From PMG-095 sp037200885 (GTDB lineage: Bacteria; Myxococcota_A; Polyangia; Polyangiales; Polyangiaceae), in the NCBI GenBank assembly GCA_037200885.1, contig JBBCIN010000003.1, positions 806,001 to 870,000 of the forward strand: a DNA stretch of 64,000 nucleotides. The letters run 5' to 3'. The number at the start of each line of letters is the position of its first letter. The first letter of the stretch is position 1. Both the position numbers and the translations under genes were made by a program. The notes under the pieces are model-generated. The model searched no databases. It saw only the letters and a list, made by a program, of their open reading frames with translations, and was not told where the DNA came from. Below are positions 33,718 through 42,296 of the stretch, in pieces.

Positions 33718-36360
33718 CTAACGCGCGCTCTTGCCGCCACCCTCGAACAGATCGTCGAACACGCTATCGAACTCGTCTGGATCGCCGACGGCGCGGGCGT
33801 TGTTCGAAGACACGGGCGGTCGCTCCGGCTCGGGCTGGAGCGCGCCCAAGCGCTCGCTCACGTCTCGGTAGCCCGGGTCGCGGCGCGCGATTTTCTGAAA
33901 ATAGTACAGGGCATCTTGGCTCTTGCCCTTCATCTCGTACACGGTACCGAGATCATAATAGACGTTCATCTCTTGCTCGACGGTCTTGTCGACCGCGCTC
34001 AGCGCGCGAACGTACGACTCCACGGCGCGATCGAGTTGGCCTTGCTCCAAGTGGACCATGCCGATCATCGCAAAGCAGTTGCACTCGCGCGCAGAATCGC
34101 GAGCCGCCAGCTCGAACTCATGCAACGCGTCCGGGATCAGGCCCATCTCCTTGTACGCGACGCCCAAGTCGTAGTGAGTCGCGCTGTCGTTCTCGGAGAC
34201 CTGCGAGCGGATGCCGGCGCGGAACTTCTCGAACACTTGGTCGACGTCGACGTCGTTGCCGGCGCTGAACGAGGCGGAGCCCGCGGGCAGCTCCATCTCG
34301 TCTAGCGCGCCGAGCGATTGCGCGACGTCGAAATCGAGCGCGTCGTCTATTTGGTTCTTGTTCAGCTGCGAGCGCTCGATGGTCTGGCTACCAGCGGACG
34401 CGCCGAGCGCCGTGTCGACCTCACGCAATCGCTCGAGCACGAGCGGGTGATGGGGCGTGCGCGTGAGCTGTTCGACCAGGATCGCCTTGGCGTCTTCGTA
34501 CAGACCGCGAGTGGCGAAGAAATCGGCTTCGTCGAGGACGTCCTCCAGCCCTTCGGTGGCATGCGTGGCAGACGCGGACGCTGCAGCGGGTGCGGCGGGC
34601 TCGAAGTCTTCGACCGAAGAGACCTCGTGAACGTCGTCTTCGTAGTCGTCCAGCGCACGTTCCGACATCGGGAAGCTGGGCAGCGGCGCGTCCGCTTCGA
34701 ACGGATCGTCTTGAACCTCGAACGCCTGACGCAGCGAGAACGAACTGGCCGGATCCGAGTTCATGGCCTGCTCGGCGCCGACCTCTTCCAAGTCATACGA
34801 CGGCAACGGTGCGTCCGGATCGTAGCCCTCGTTCGAAACGGCCAAGTCCCGAGGCGCGGGCAGCCGCGCGCGCGCGGCTTCCGGCGCGATGTGATCGAGC
34901 ATAGCCAGCGCTTCTGGGTGCCCGGGCTCGATCTCGAGCACCTCGTAGATCAACGCTTCGGTCTGTCCCAGATCGCCGTTGTCGAGCTGGAGTGACGCCA
35001 TGTTGAGCGTCTCGGCGATGGCCCCTTCGCGGTCACCCGATTCCACCAGCAGCTCACGCAGCTTCTGGCGAATCTCGAGCGAGCGCGGATCGATCTCGAG
35101 CGAGATGTGCAAGGCCTCGATGGCCTTCGGGAACAGACGCAGCTTGCGGAACGACTCGGCGTCGACCACCGCTTTTCGAGCGTGAGCCTGGGCGTCGAAC
35201 GAGCTCGGATCAGCGCGTTCTTCGGCAGCCTCCTGGCGCTCATCGACGACGACGACGTCCGGCGAGCTGGCCATCATCGGCCGCGGCGGAGGCAGCGGCT
35301 TGGGGCGAGCGGGCGCGATTTCCAGAGCGTCGCGCTCGGTGGCTTCGTCGAGGAACTCCACCTCGCTATCGCCCACGCTGACCGGCGCGATTGACTCGGC
35401 TGGCGGCCGAGACGAGTTCATGGCCAGCGTCGGCGGCAAGCTCTGCAGTGCGCGCACCTGCTCGTCGTGCGGCGCGACCTCACGTAGATGCGCGAGCAGC
35501 TGCTCGAATAGATCGCGGCGCTCACCGTCGCGGGCGATGCGCGCCATCTCCTTGTACACCTCGATCGCTTTGCCCTCTTGGCCGATCAAGGTGAACGCTT
35601 GTGCCAGCAAGCCGAGCGTGTCGAGGTTCTTCGGGTCGGCTTGGAAGCAGATCTGCAGCTTGGTCAACGCCTGCAGGCCGTCTTCACGAGTGCCGCGTTG
35701 CAGGTACAGCTCGGCCGCCACCCAGGCGTAGCGGGAGTCCACCTTGAAGTGCAGGATGCGTTCGATGACCTTGAGCGCGTCGTCACGGCGCTCGAGGCTG
35801 AGCAGCAGCTCCGCGGCGGCCCAGAACGACTCGATCGCCTCGTCCAGGCTTTGGACCCGACAGCGAGCTTCAGCCAAGCGAAGGTGCGGTAGCGGGTTCT
35901 GGGTGTCGAGCCCGACCATCTTGCTGAAAACTTCGATCGCTTCGCGATCGCGGCCAGCGCGCTGCAGCCGGGTGGCGACTTCATCGTAGGCGGCCAGCGC
36001 ATCGCTGGTGAGCCCGAGCTGCGTGTAGATTTCCGCGAGCTTCGGCACGATGTGCCCGTAGCGGTCCGCCAGATCCGGCGCGTGCTTTTTGATCAGCTCC
36101 CGGATCTGTTTGTAGACCGCGATCGCCTTCAGCGCGAAGCCCTGAGACGAGTAGTACTGTCCGACGCGATCGTAAGTCGCGATGGCTTCGGGATAGGCCG
36201 AGAGGCGGGCCTGCAAATCACCGATCTTCAGGAGCGTGCGAGCATCGTTCGGATCGTCTTGGACGATCCGCTGGTACTCCGCGATTGCCCGGTCGTACCT
36301 CTTTTTCTCGATGTACTTCTGGGCAGCCTGGAGCGTCTTCTCGCGGTCGGATGGCTGCAC
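33718..36360 (-). CDS. Large TPR-repeat scaffold protein
   Basis: 880 residues. The first 300 or so contain clear tandem tetratricopeptide repeats (KKRYDRAIAEYQRIVQDDPND, YPEAIATYDRVGQYY, GKAIEVYKEMARIA). An acidic, Pro-rich linker with further repeats fills the middle (about 310-660). The last 150 residues hold more TPRs (THYDLGVAYKEMGLIPDALHEFELA, AVESYVRALSAVDK). There is no signal peptide or membrane segment, so it is probably a cytoplasmic assembly platform. It is divergent from ilvA with a 319-bp gap. The partner complex is unknown. Confidence 0.8.
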   Translation of the reverse strand: MQPSDREKTLQAAQKYIEKKRYDRAIAEYQRIVQDDPNDARTLLKIGDLQARLSAYPEAIATYDRVGQYYSSQGFALKAIAVYKQIRELIKKHAPDLADRYGHIVPKLAEIYTQLGLTSDALAAYDEVATRLQRAGRDREAIEVFSKMVGLDTQNPLPHLRLAEARCRVQSLDEAIESFWAAAELLLSLERRDDALKVIERILHFKVDSRYAWVAAELYLQRGTREDGLQALTKLQICFQADPKNLDTLGLLAQAFTLIGQEGKAIEVYKEMARIARDGERRDLFEQLLAHLREVAPHDEQVRALQSLPPTLAMNSSRPPAESIAPVSVGDSEVEFLDEATERDALEIAPARPKPLPPPRPMMASSPDVVVVDERQEAAEERADPSSFDAQAHARKAVVDAESFRKLRLFPKAIEALHISLEIDPRSLEIRQKLRELLVESGDREGAIAETLNMASLQLDNGDLGQTEALIYEVLEIEPGHPEALAMLDHIAPEAARARLPAPRDLAVSNEGYDPDAPLPSYDLEEVGAEQAMNSDPASSFSLRQAFEVQDDPFEADAPLPSFPMSERALDDYEDDVHEVSSVEDFEPAAPAAASASATHATEGLEDVLDEADFFATRGLYEDAKAILVEQLTRTPHHPLVLERLREVDTALGASAGSQTIERSQLNKNQIDDALDFDVAQSLGALDEMELPAGSASFSAGNDVDVDQVFEKFRAGIRSQVSENDSATHYDLGVAYKEMGLIPDALHEFELAARDSARECNCFAMIGMVHLEQGQLDRAVESYVRALSAVDKTVEQEMNVYYDLGTVYEMKGKSQDALYYFQKIARRDPGYRDVSERLGALQPEPERPPVSSNNARAVGDPDEFDSVFDDLFEGGGKSAR

Positions 36361-36558
36361 GTGCGTTTTTCGCAGAGCTCGAAGAGCGTGGCTCGGTCTT
36401 GGCGCTGGCCGATGCCTCTCCGAGGTCCTAAATCCTAGGGGATATCGCTGGTTTGGTCAAGGAGCCGAGGCGCCTTCCTGGGCCCTCGCCAAGTACTCGG
36501 AATGCCGCGGGGCGGGCTGCCAGCTCGCGGGAAACCAGCGCTGCGGTACAGGTGAGTG

Positions 36559-36625
36559 GGTGCCGCCGAGGGGCACCTTCTTCCCACATCGGCCGGCTTT
36601 CCAGAAGCCGGCGTGCTTGTGGGAA
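36559..36625 (+). promoter_or_regulatory. ilvA: Double hairpin in the ilvA leader
   Basis: Hairpin 1 is GGTGCC (36559-36564) with GGCACC (36572-36577). Hairpin 2 is a two-part stem: the outer TTCCCACA (36581-36588) pairs with TGTGGGAA (36618-36625), and the inner GCCGGCTT (36592-36599) pairs with AAGCCGGC (36605-36612). There is no U-run after it, so it is not a plain terminator. It ends 54 bases before the ilvA start and could be a leader control element or a protein-binding site. The rest of 36361-36558 shows nothing I can name. Confidence 0.5.
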
Positions 36626-36679
36626 AAGCCCGAAACAATGCCAAGATCATCTCGTGGCGCTGACGGCGCTCACGCCCAC

Positions 36680-37888
36680 ATGCCCAGCCTGACCGACATT
36701 GCTGCCGCGCAGCTTCGAATCAAAGGCAAAGTGCGGCGTACGCCCTGCGTGGAGAGCCCCGCCCTGTCGGAGCTGACGCAGCTCAAGGTGTGGCTCAAGC
36801 TGGAGAACCTGCAGTTTACCGGCTCGTTCAAGGAGCGTGGGGCGTGTAACCGCTTGGAAGTGATGCCGGCCAGCGAGCGTGCGCGGGGCGTGATTACGGC
36901 GAGCGCCGGCAATCACGCGCAAGCCGTGGCACGCCACGGCGCTCGGCTCGGCGTCTCGGTCACCGTGGTCATGCCGGAGGCCACGCCGCTGGTCAAAGTC
37001 ACGGCCACGCGCCGCTTCGGCGCGCACGTGATTCTGAACGGCGCGAACTACGACGAGGCCGCCGGGCTCGCTGCCGTGCTCGGCGCAGAACGCGGGCTCG
37101 TGTATCTGCACCCGTTCGAGGATCCGTTCGTGATCGCCGGGCAAGGCACGATCGGCTTGGAGCTCTTGGAGGACGCACCGGATCTGGATGCGATCATCGT
37201 GCCGGTGGGTGGTGGCGGGTTGATCGCGGGCGTCGCTTGCGCGATCAAAGAGACCAACCCACGAGTGCGCGTGCTCGGTGTCGAAGCGCGACGCTTTCCG
37301 AGCATGAAGCACGCGCTGGAGAGCATCCCCCCGCCCTCACTGCCCGGTGGCAAAACGATCGCCGACGGTATCGCCGTGCGCCGAGTCGGCGAGCTGACGC
37401 GCGAGCTGACCCGAAAATACGTGGACGAGATCGCGCTCGTCGACGAAGCCGAAATCGCGCAGGCCGTGCTCTTACTCTTGGAGCGTGAAAAAACGGTAGT
37501 CGAGGGTGCCGGCGCGGTCGGCGTCGCGGCGCTCTTGCAGCGGCGCTTCGCCGGTCTCGAGGGTAAACGCGTGGCCGTCGTGCTCAGTGGCGGCAATATC
37601 GACGTGAACCTGATCAGCCGCATCATCGAGCACGGCTTGGTGCAAACCGGGCGCCTCGTGCGGATCGTGGTCACCGTGCCAGACGTGTCCGGCGTTTTGG
37701 CCGAGCTCGCCCGCGTGGTCGCCGACAGTCGCGCCAACGTGCTCGAGCTGAACCACGATCGCGCGTTTTCCGGGGCAGAATTGGGCGAGACGCTGATCGA
37801 GCTGGTCCTCGAAACGCACGGCTTCGAGCACATCGCGGAGGTGGGCGAGCGCCTCCGCCTCGCCGGTTACCGCTTCGAACGCAAATGA
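36680..37888 (+). CDS. ilvA: Threonine ammonia-lyase with C-terminal ACT domain
   Basis: This PLP enzyme deaminates L-threonine to 2-oxobutanoate, the first step toward isoleucine. In the 402 residues, the PLP lysine lies in FTGSFKERGA (about residue 50), the phosphate-binding glycine loop in VPVGGGGLIAG, and further signatures in ASAGNHAQAVA and LSGGNIDV. The last 75 residues (about 325-402) form a single ACT domain, as in the shorter bacterial enzymes, so feedback by an amino acid is likely. I chose the ATG at 36680, which gives the usual short N-terminus; an ATG at 36638 is in frame. It converges with cobA-hemD 8 bp downstream. Confidence 0.92.
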   Translation: MPSLTDIAAAQLRIKGKVRRTPCVESPALSELTQLKVWLKLENLQFTGSFKERGACNRLEVMPASERARGVITASAGNHAQAVARHGARLGVSVTVVMPEATPLVKVTATRRFGAHVILNGANYDEAAGLAAVLGAERGLVYLHPFEDPFVIAGQGTIGLELLEDAPDLDAIIVPVGGGGLIAGVACAIKETNPRVRVLGVEARRFPSMKHALESIPPPSLPGGKTIADGIAVRRVGELTRELTRKYVDEIALVDEAEIAQAVLLLLEREKTVVEGAGAVGVAALLQRRFAGLEGKRVAVVLSGGNIDVNLISRIIEHGLVQTGRLVRIVVTVPDVSGVLAELARVVADSRANVLELNHDRAFSGAELGETLIELVLETHGFEHIAEVGERLRLAGYRFERK

Positions 37889-37896
37889 GTGGCAGG

Positions 37897-39411
37897 CTAG
37901 TGCGCGGACGAGAAATGCGTCTCTAGCGCGTCGAGCAGGCCATCCACGGTGAAGATCGTTGCCACGACGTCAGCGCGCACGCCGCGTTCGGTCAACGTTT
38001 GCGAAGTGATGGGACCGATGCTCGCGACCGTGACGCGGGACAAGAGCTCCGCCGCTTGAGCGCCGAGCGTGTCGACCACCGCATTGACCGTGGAGCTCGA
38101 CGTAAACAGAGCTACGTCGATCTCGCCGCGCTCGAAGTGAGCGCGCAGCACGGGGCCTGCGTCGGCGGCCACCGTTTCGTACACGGGCACGACCTCCACC
38201 TCCGCCCCGGCTAGGCGCAGCAGCTCGGGCAAAGCGTCGCGCGCGACCAACGCACGTGCCAAAAGCACACGCTTCGGCAGGCCATGCGCGAGCACCGCGC
38301 GGGCCAAGCCTTCGCCGATGAATTCGTCGGCCACGACGTCGGCAGTGAGGCCGAAAGATTCGAGCGCGCTCGCGGTCTTGGGGCCAATCGCGCCGATTTT
38401 CGCGTTGCCAAACGCGCGCGCGTCGAGGCCCGAGGCGCGGAGGGCCCGCGTGAAGCGCGTGACGCCATTGGCACTGGTAAACAGCACCCACTCGAAGCTG
38501 GAAAGCTCGGCGATCGCTCGCTTCAGCGGCGCGGGATCTGCCGGATCGCGGATCTCGATCGCCGGTAGGAGCCGGGCATTCGCGCCGCGCGCGCGGATTG
38601 CCGCAGCCGTCACTCGACCTTGCTCGAACGGCCGCGGCACCAGCAGCGATTTACCGAACAGCGGGCGATTGTCGAACCAGCGCAGTCGATCGCGCAGGGC
38701 GACGACCTCACCGACGATGATCACGGCCGGGTTGCTGATGCCCTCGGCGCGAACCCGAGCAGCGATGCTGCTCAAGGTACCGCTGACCACGCGCTGCTCG
38801 GGGCGCGCCGCCCATTGCACCACGGCCACTTCCGTCTCCGCGCTGCGCCCACCGGCGACGATCGCCTGCATGATCTCTTCGATCCGGCGCATGCCCATGA
38901 AAATGCAAATCGTGTCCGTCGCGGTGGCAAGCTTTTGCCAAGACGCAGGCGACCACTCCTTGCCCTCGCGATCGCTCCCGGTAATGAACGTCACGCTCGA
39001 CGACAGCTCGCGATGCGTCAGAGGGATCCCGCTGTAAGCGCTCGCGGCCAAGGGGGCAGACACGCCGGGCACGATCTCGAACTCGATGCCCGCCTCACGC
39101 AGCGCTTGCAGCTCTTCTGCGCCGCGCGCAAAGAGCAATGGGTCGCCCCCCTTCAAGCGCACGACCCGTTTGCCGGCGCGCGCCAGCGCCACCAGCTCCG
39201 CGTTGATCGCCGCTTGCACGGCGCTGTCTTGACCGTAGCGCTTGCCGACATTGCGCTTCTCGGCGTTCGGACAAGCGTCGAGTAACGCGGGATGCGCCAG
39301 CGCGTCGTACAGCACCGCATCGGCGCGCGAGAGGAGCTCCAGGCCGCGCACGGTGATGAGTCCCGGATCCCCGGGGCCTGCCCCAATTAGGTACACTTTG
39401 CCGGGAGCCAT
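37897..39411 (-). CDS. cobA-hemD: Fused uroporphyrinogen-III C-methyltransferase / uroporphyrinogen-III synthase
   Basis: 504 residues in two domains. The first 245 are a SUMT/CobA methylase (YLIGAGPGDPGLITVRG, DALAHPALL, RLKGGDPLLFARG, GVSAPLAASAYSGIPLTHR), which makes precorrin-2 for siroheme and cobalamin. Residues about 255-504 are a HemD-type uroporphyrinogen-III synthase (VLFTSANGV, AIGPKTA, FTSSSTV), which closes the tetrapyrrole ring. Such fusions are known in several bacterial groups. hemE lies in the same window but 20 kb away. It converges with ilvA and is divergent from the GAF-domain gene. Confidence 0.94.
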   Translation of the reverse strand: MAPGKVYLIGAGPGDPGLITVRGLELLSRADAVLYDALAHPALLDACPNAEKRNVGKRYGQDSAVQAAINAELVALARAGKRVVRLKGGDPLLFARGAEELQALREAGIEFEIVPGVSAPLAASAYSGIPLTHRELSSSVTFITGSDREGKEWSPASWQKLATATDTICIFMGMRRIEEIMQAIVAGGRSAETEVAVVQWAARPEQRVVSGTLSSIAARVRAEGISNPAVIIVGEVVALRDRLRWFDNRPLFGKSLLVPRPFEQGRVTAAAIRARGANARLLPAIEIRDPADPAPLKRAIAELSSFEWVLFTSANGVTRFTRALRASGLDARAFGNAKIGAIGPKTASALESFGLTADVVADEFIGEGLARAVLAHGLPKRVLLARALVARDALPELLRLAGAEVEVVPVYETVAADAGPVLRAHFERGEIDVALFTSSSTVNAVVDTLGAQAAELLSRVTVASIGPITSQTLTERGVRADVVATIFTVDGLLDALETHFSSAH

Positions 39412-39514
39412 TTTCGCGCTGTTGGCAGACTAGCCGCCGCATTGCGTCAGGTCGAATCACCTTGACGCGGCTGCACACAACAGTGACTATTGTCGTACCT
39501 TGTACGCCTTTGTG

Positions 39515-39520
39515 TATAAA
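39515..39520 (+). promoter_or_regulatory. -10-like TATAAA that decides the GAF gene start
   Basis: TATAAA preceded by TG (an extended -10 look) sits at 39515-39520. If it is a -10 box, transcription starts near 39527, which excludes the ATG at 39520 and favours the ATG at 39544. A convincing -35 is not visible; the best match is TTGTCG with a 19-bp spacer. Confidence 0.4.
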
Positions 39521-39543
39521 TGGAACACATCGTGATTCCAATG

Positions 39544-40380
39544 CGCAGCCCTGATGATTCGCGCGACGGCGGCACTTCGGACCGTTGGTTCGTGACCAAC
39601 GGGGTCGTCGCCGTCGGGCCAGTGTCCTACGAACTGGTACTTCGCGGCGTTGCCTACGGGCGGATCCCCGCCGGCTCATTCGTCCGCCACGAGTCGTGGC
39701 AGGTGTGGCGCCGGCTCGAGGACATCGAAGCGCACAGCGCCGGCAGCCGCCGACAAATCATCGCCGAACTAGCGCAGCACAGCGCGGCCGTCGAAAAGCG
39801 GGCACGCAGCGTTCTGAGCCAACCCCCGCCGCCCCCGACCGGCGCGGAGCTGAGCTCGCGCACCGAAAATATCGATCGCGCCCCACGCCAAAGTTTCCGC
39901 CCGGCCGCGGTCGACCCAGTCGGAGTGCTCGAAAACGCCAGTGAGTTGTCCGAGGCGCTGCTCCTCACCGTTGTCACCGCGGTCACCGCGGCCGCCGCCG
40001 ACTTCGGCTTGGTGCACCGCATGCGCGCGGACATCGGCGCAGCGATCACCGTTGGTGGTCACGGTCTCTCGACCGAACACCTACTCGGCGAACGCCTCGA
40101 CGCGGATGACCCGACATTGATCGCTGCCCGCGGCGGCCACAGCGTCCTCACCGAACCGCAATGCGGCGAAGTCGGGCGCCACCTGCTCGGTCGCATGACT
40201 CGCTGCTCGAACGAGATCAAGAGCGTCGCAATGGTCCCGCTCCTCGTCTACGGCGAGCTCGTCGCCCTGTTCGAAGTCGGCCGCAAATCGCGCCCATTCA
40301 AAGCCCGTGAAATCGGCCGCGTCGAAGACGTCGTCGAAGCCCTGGCCGAACGCAGTGTCGTCATGGGCTGGGCGGAATAA
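39544..40380 (+). CDS. GYF_2-like plus GAF-like regulatory protein
   Basis: About 278 residues. The N-terminal 55 residues (DRWFVTNGVVAVGPVSYELVLRG, ending WQVWRRLEDI) look like a GYF_2-type domain, a small module with a W-x-V/G-P pattern. A Pro-rich linker follows. The C-terminal half (about 125-278) is GAF-like, ending in the usual MVPLLVYGELVALFEVGR strand pair. There is no output domain, so it probably binds a ligand or a partner protein. The start follows from the -10-like sequence at 39515. It converges with a GT39-type gene, and the ~100-bp gap holds one copy of the dispersed repeat. Confidence 0.6.
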   Translation, partial: RSPDDSRDGGTSDRWFVTNGVVAVGPVSYELVLRGVAYGRIPAGSFVRHESWQVWRRLEDIEAHSAGSRRQIIAELAQHSAAVEKRARSVLSQPPPPPTGAELSSRTENIDRAPRQSFRPAAVDPVGVLENASELSEALLLTVVTAVTAAAADFGLVHRMRADIGAAITVGGHGLSTEHLLGERLDADDPTLIAARGGHSVLTEPQCGEVGRHLLGRMTRCSNEIKSVAMVPLLVYGELVALFEVGRKSRPFKAREIGRVEDVVEALAERSVVMGWAE

Positions 40381-40381
40381 C

Positions 40382-40437
40382 GATTTTCTTGGGTTGATGG
40401 TCACGGATCTCGTCGCGTAGCGTCCCAGCCTTCGGCG
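40382..40437 (+). repeat. Dispersed intergenic repeat, copy A
   Basis: The element has three parts: GATTTTCTT (40382-40390), GGGTTGATGGTCAC (40391-40404), a 16-base variable spacer, and CGTCCCAGCCTTCGGCG (40421-40437). The same parts, in the same order, occur at 58034-58087 (minus strand) and, apart from the first part, at 58106-58159. Copy A lies between the converging ends of the GAF gene and the GT39-type gene. Confidence 0.7.
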
Positions 40438-40481
40438 GCGCGGAGCGGCTGCAAGAGAGCATCCGCGGGCTTTCGCATACT

Positions 40482-42197
40482 TCAGAAAATGGACGAAAAC
40501 CGCGGGCTGAGGCCGTACTTCGGGCGGTAAAGCTGGCGGTCTCGGGGCAACCACAGAATCGAAAATTGGTGGACGCCGCCCGCGTATTCGACCTGATGTG
40601 CGCCGCGGCGCAGATGAAACACAGCAGACGAAATGGCCTGCCCGTCGATGCTCAAGCCGCCGCCCGTGGCCACCGCCTCTGGCTCCACGAAATAGTCGGC
40701 CTCACGCACGGCCACGAAACTGGCCGCAGCGGGGCTCGCGGAAAAGCGCTGCCCCCACAACCAAAGATCCGCGTTGTACGGCTGGAAGTGCTGCGTCAAA
40801 TAGCGGATCAGTAGCGGCGGCAAGCCGCCGAATCGCGCGTCGAGCAAGAGCGCCGTGCAGCCGGCTTCGGCGATCGCACGCGGCACGGTGTTGGGTAGCG
40901 TCGCCGCCTCGACCTGACGATCGAGCGCGCTGGTGTAAAAGCGAAACCCGACGTGCGGCCGAGCCACGAACCCTCCCGAGTTGTCGTACACGGGATCAGT
41001 GGGGCTCGTGAGCCGCGCGAGCTCGGCGAGGATCGCATATTGATAGCCATTGTCCGGCGATAGCTTGGCATTTTCTTCGGTCATCCCAGCGCGCGGCCCC
41101 ACCAGCCACAGCGCGAGCGCAAGCAAGGCAAGCCCGAGCCAAGTAATGGGCGGCGCGATCGGAATGCTGCGGAGCACGCCGAAAATAACCGCCACGCCGC
41201 GCGGCACGAACGCGCACAGCAGGCCGAGCGCCGGTAAGAGCGCGTACGGAAACGGCGCGCGCGCAAAGCCAAATGAAAACAGAGCGCTGGCGAGCACGAG
41301 CAGCAACGCCAAGTCCGGATCGGCCAATGGGGCAGCGCTGCGCTTCAATCGAGCCACGGCGCGTAACACCCCGAGCACGGCGAGCGCAAACAGCGGCCAT
41401 GCGCTCTCGAACGCGGGCACGCCGTAAACGGTCCAGGAAAATCCCGGATAGTTTCGTTCGTGAAAAAACGCCCAAACCAGTGTCTGCTGAAACCAAGCGC
41501 CGCCCGAGTGCGTGACCGCGAAGTAGCTGGTAATCAGCAGCAAAACCCCAAAAGCGCCGAGCAAGAGCGGCGGCCACGAGCGGAGCAAGCGAGGCCGTCC
41601 GCGGCCAAGCAACGCGTTGCCGAGCAGCAGCGCTGCCAGCGGCGCCGAGTAGATCAGCGCCTTTTGCGTCGCAAATAGCGAAAGCGCCCAGAGCGCGCCA
41701 GCGGCCGCCGCACGACGAGTGCTCACCGGCGCCGGATAGAGCAAAGACAACGCGCTCGCGAACAGCGCGAACGCAACGGCGTCCGGGCGAATCTCGGTAG
41801 CAAAGAGCGCGAACGGCGCGCTCGTCGCAGCTGCGATTGGCGCGGTGAGCGCGAACGCGACGCCCTCGCGACGATTGATGCGGTAGAGTGCAAAGCTCGT
41901 GAGCGCGAAGAACGCGAGCATCACCAGTCGCAAGCGCGCGATGCTCGCCGGGGTGTCGTCGACGAACAACGAGTAGCTCAAATACGGCAGCGGGAAATGA
42001 AACTCGAAGAAATCCCGATACGGCAACTGGCCATGCGAAACCAACCACGCCGCATGCGCATACTGAAACTCGTCGATGCTGAAGCGCTTGAACGAGCTCA
42101 GCCGCACCACACAGGCCCAGCTGGCGAGCGCTCCAACGCCAGCCGCCGCAATCCCGCTCGCGGGTGCCCAGCGGCCAGCGTTCGACTTCGAGCTCAC
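40482..42197 (-). CDS. GT39-type polytopic membrane protein
   Basis: 571 residues with about ten membrane helices and a soluble C-terminal part of about 170 residues. The first loop reads FSIDEFQYAHAAWLVSHGQLPYRDFFEFHFPLPY, with the Asp/Glu and aromatic pattern of the PMT/GT39 superfamily donor-binding loop. The C-terminal periplasmic domain contains YDNSGGFVARP and WLWGQRF. It starts at a GTG (42197). It follows the ABC exporter genes on the same strand after a 99-bp gap that holds a GC hairpin. Likely a polyprenyl-phosphate-sugar transferase; the acceptor is unknown. Confidence 0.7.
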   Translation of the reverse strand: MSSKSNAGRWAPASGIAAAGVGALASWACVVRLSSFKRFSIDEFQYAHAAWLVSHGQLPYRDFFEFHFPLPYLSYSLFVDDTPASIARLRLVMLAFFALTSFALYRINRREGVAFALTAPIAAATSAPFALFATEIRPDAVAFALFASALSLLYPAPVSTRRAAAAGALWALSLFATQKALIYSAPLAALLLGNALLGRGRPRLLRSWPPLLLGAFGVLLLITSYFAVTHSGGAWFQQTLVWAFFHERNYPGFSWTVYGVPAFESAWPLFALAVLGVLRAVARLKRSAAPLADPDLALLLVLASALFSFGFARAPFPYALLPALGLLCAFVPRGVAVIFGVLRSIPIAPPITWLGLALLALALWLVGPRAGMTEENAKLSPDNGYQYAILAELARLTSPTDPVYDNSGGFVARPHVGFRFYTSALDRQVEAATLPNTVPRAIAEAGCTALLLDARFGGLPPLLIRYLTQHFQPYNADLWLWGQRFSASPAAASFVAVREADYFVEPEAVATGGGLSIDGQAISSAVFHLRRGAHQVEYAGGVHQFSILWLPRDRQLYRPKYGLSPRFSSIF

Positions 42198-42296
42198 CGC
42201 ACGGCATCGTCCTCGAAAAGTGGGACGGGGAGACAGTCTTTTTTTGGGCTACGCGACGCGCTGGGCGCGCTGCGCCCGCTAACCCAACCCAAAATC

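Noticed and set aside
42217..42296. A possible fourth copy of the dispersed repeat, or a terminator, between the ABC exporter and GT39-type genes.
   Set aside because: The minus strand shares GATTTT, GGGTTG and CGTCGCGTAGC with copy A, but the conserved end CAGCCTTCGGCG is absent. The GC hairpin (GGGCGC-AGC-GCGCCC) has an A-run, not a U-run, on the transcribed side.
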